In this document: piece by piece, positions 5,915-7,354 of the stretch | Layout: each line of letters starts with the position of its first letter | Numbering within the stretch: position 1 is the stretch's first letter | Source of the DNA: Tyzzerella sp. | GTDB lineage: Bacteria; Bacillota; Clostridia; Lachnospirales; Anaerotignaceae | Direction of reading: 5' to 3' | Length of the DNA stretch: 7,354 nucleotides | NCBI GenBank assembly: GCA_019415525.1 | Contig: DXZA01000004.1 | Location: 1 to 7,354, forward strand | Notes under the pieces: model-generated | Told to the model about the DNA's origin: nothing | The model's input: the letters and a program-made list of their open reading frames with translations, nothing else | The model's database searches: none | Position numbers and translations under genes: made by a program

Positions 5915-7354
5915 ATGGGAAAAATCCGCCTTCTTGATACAAATACTATAAATAAAATAGCTGCCGGAGAAGTTGTTGAAAGACCTAGTTCTGTTGTAAA
6001 AGAACTTGTTGAAAATTCAATTGATGCTGGAGCAAGTGCTGTTACTATTGAAATAAAAAATGGTGGAACTACTTTTATTCGTGTAAGTGATAATGGAAAA
6101 GGTATTGAAAAAGATGATATAAAAACAGCTTTTTTAAGCCATGCTACTAGTAAAATAACAGATATAGAAGATTTAGATAATATATTTTCTCTTGGCTTTA
6201 GGGGTGAAGCACTTGCTAGTATTGCAGCTGTTTCACAAGTAGAAATGATAACAAAAACACATTTAGAAGAAGAAGGTACACGTATAACTATAAATGGTGG
6301 AGAGATAGAAGACTTTCATGAATGTGGTTGTACAGAAGGTACATCTATAACAGTAAGCAATCTCTTTTATAATGTACCAGCAAGAAGAAAGTTTTTGAAA
6401 AAACCAGCTACAGAAAGTGGTTATATATCAGATATGATAAACAAAATAGCTCTTGGTCATCCAGAAGTATCTTTTAAATTTATAAATAACGATACAACAA
6501 TACTTCATACATCAGGAAATAATGATTTGAAAGCAGTTGTATTTAGTATTTATGGCAAAGATGCTTTTAAAAAAATGGTTGAAATAAATTCTGTATCAGG
6601 AGATTATAAAATAAGTGGTCTTATAGGAAAGCCTGAGCTTTCAAGAGCCAACAGAAATTATGAAAATCTTTTTATAAATGGTAGATATATAAAAAGTACT
6701 ATAGTTTCAAGTGCTATGGAAGATGCATATAAAACACGTCTTTTAGTTGGAAAGTTTCCTGTATACGTTATAAATATGACTATACCACCTTCAAGTGTAG
6801 ATGTTAATGTTCATCCTACAAAACTTGAAGTACGTTTTGATGATGAAGATAATATATATAATTTTATATATGAGTCAGCTATAAATGTATTTAAGGATAT
6901 GGTTCTTATTCCAGAGGTAAGTATTATTAAGGATTCTGTACAGAAAGAAACTTTTGATGAATTTAAGAAAAATGAATATGTTCAGAATACAATATTTGAT
7001 TCGAAAAAAGAAAAAATAGACTCTGATAGATGCATAGAAAATAAAACATTTGAGCCTGTACCTTCTATGGTAAGAAATGATGAAGAGATTTTCTTTAAAC
7101 AAGAAATACCTAAGAAAGAAAAAACTATTTCAAAAATAGATTCTCTTATTAATAATAATGATTTGAATATAGTAAAAGTAAATGAAGATAAAGAAGAATA
7201 TATTTCAAAATCTACTAAAGAAGATTGTATAGAAGAAAAGGAAATACAACCATTTTTTAATAATTATAAAATAGTAGGGCAAGTTTTTAATACTTATTGG
7301 ATTATAGAACAAAGTGGTAGTATATATTATATAGACCAACATGCAGCACATGAA
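5915..7354 (+). CDS. mutL: DNA mismatch repair protein MutL, 3' end beyond window
   Basis: The reading frame is open from ATG 5915 to the right edge, giving 480 codons without a stop; the remaining C-terminal domain lies outside the window. MutL is the ATPase that couples MutS mismatch recognition to strand incision. The GHKL ATPase domain shows KELVENSIDAG (29-39, with E30 and N34), DNGKGI (59-64), ATSK (77-80), GFRGEAL (94-100) and FYNVPARRKF (151-160). The transducer domain has FINGRYIKS (253-261) and VNVHPTKLEVRF (297-308), whose K303 is the likely ATP-contacting lysine. A charged, low-complexity linker spans about 335-448. The C-terminal domain begins near YKIVGQVFNTYWII (451-464) and the visible part ends exactly at DQHAAHE (474-480), the start of the DQHA(x)2E(x)4E metal-binding motif. 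This marks the endonuclease type of MutL found in bacteria without MutH. It follows mutS by 29 bases and is intact as far as seen. Confidence 0.97.
   Translation, partial: MGKIRLLDTNTINKIAAGEVVERPSSVVKELVENSIDAGASAVTIEIKNGGTTFIRVSDNGKGIEKDDIKTAFLSHATSKITDIEDLDNIFSLGFRGEALASIAAVSQVEMITKTHLEEEGTRITINGGEIEDFHECGCTEGTSITVSNLFYNVPARRKFLKKPATESGYISDMINKIALGHPEVSFKFINNDTTILHTSGNNDLKAVVFSIYGKDAFKKMVEINSVSGDYKISGLIGKPELSRANRNYENLFINGRYIKSTIVSSAMEDAYKTRLLVGKFPVYVINMTIPPSSVDVNVHPTKLEVRFDDEDNIYNFIYESAINVFKDMVLIPEVSIIKDSVQKETFDEFKKNEYVQNTIFDSKKEKIDSDRCIENKTFEPVPSMVRNDEEIFFKQEIPKKEKTISKIDSLINNNDLNIVKVNEDKEEYISKSTKEDCIEEKEIQPFFNNYKIVGQVFNTYWIIEQSGSIYYIDQHAAHE

Overview
This window comes from a very AT-rich, low-GC Gram-positive bacterium, most likely an anaerobic Clostridia member. 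A Lachnospiraceae-like lineage is my impression from the MiaB and MutS protein style, not a proven placement. The evidence is A/T-ending codons throughout, strong purine-rich ribosome binding sites matching a Firmicute anti-SD, consensus-like sigma-A promoters, and the gene order miaB – YlbF/YmcA-type gene – mutS – mutL. That order parallels the Bacillus subtilis ymcB(miaB)-ymcA-cotE-mutS-mutL neighbourhood, with no cotE between.

Layout: positions 1-196 are an AT-rich leader with a plausible promoter. Positions 197-1135 encode a two-TM membrane protein of the DUF3137 type, closed by a clear intrinsic terminator at 1181-1213. Positions 1214-1352 hold the promoter of the next unit (extended -10, and a direct repeat overlapping the -35). 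Then come four co-directional genes: miaB (1353-2768), a YlbF/YmcA-family protein with a cysteine-rich tail (2774-3172), mutS (3264-5885) and mutL (5915 to the right edge, cut by the window). An 11-bp perfect hairpin without a U-tract sits between the YlbF-type gene and mutS.

How the genes relate: MiaB is the radical-SAM tRNA methylthiotransferase that makes ms2i6A37. The YlbF-type protein resembles subunits of the RicA/RicF/RicT complex, which in B. subtilis carries Fe-S clusters and affects RNase Y-dependent mRNA maturation. MutS and MutL form the methyl-independent mismatch repair pair; MutL carries the endonuclease motif typical of bacteria lacking MutH. The close spacing, the absence of a clear terminator after 1213 and the shared direction suggest one operon, with the hairpin ahead of mutS as a possible internal control or RNA-processing point.

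I see no mobile element, CRISPR array, RNA gene or defence system. This is mainly conserved housekeeping DNA. The points worth a second look are the cysteine-rich tail, the mutS leader hairpin, the direct repeat at the miaB promoter and the uncharacterised DUF3137 gene.
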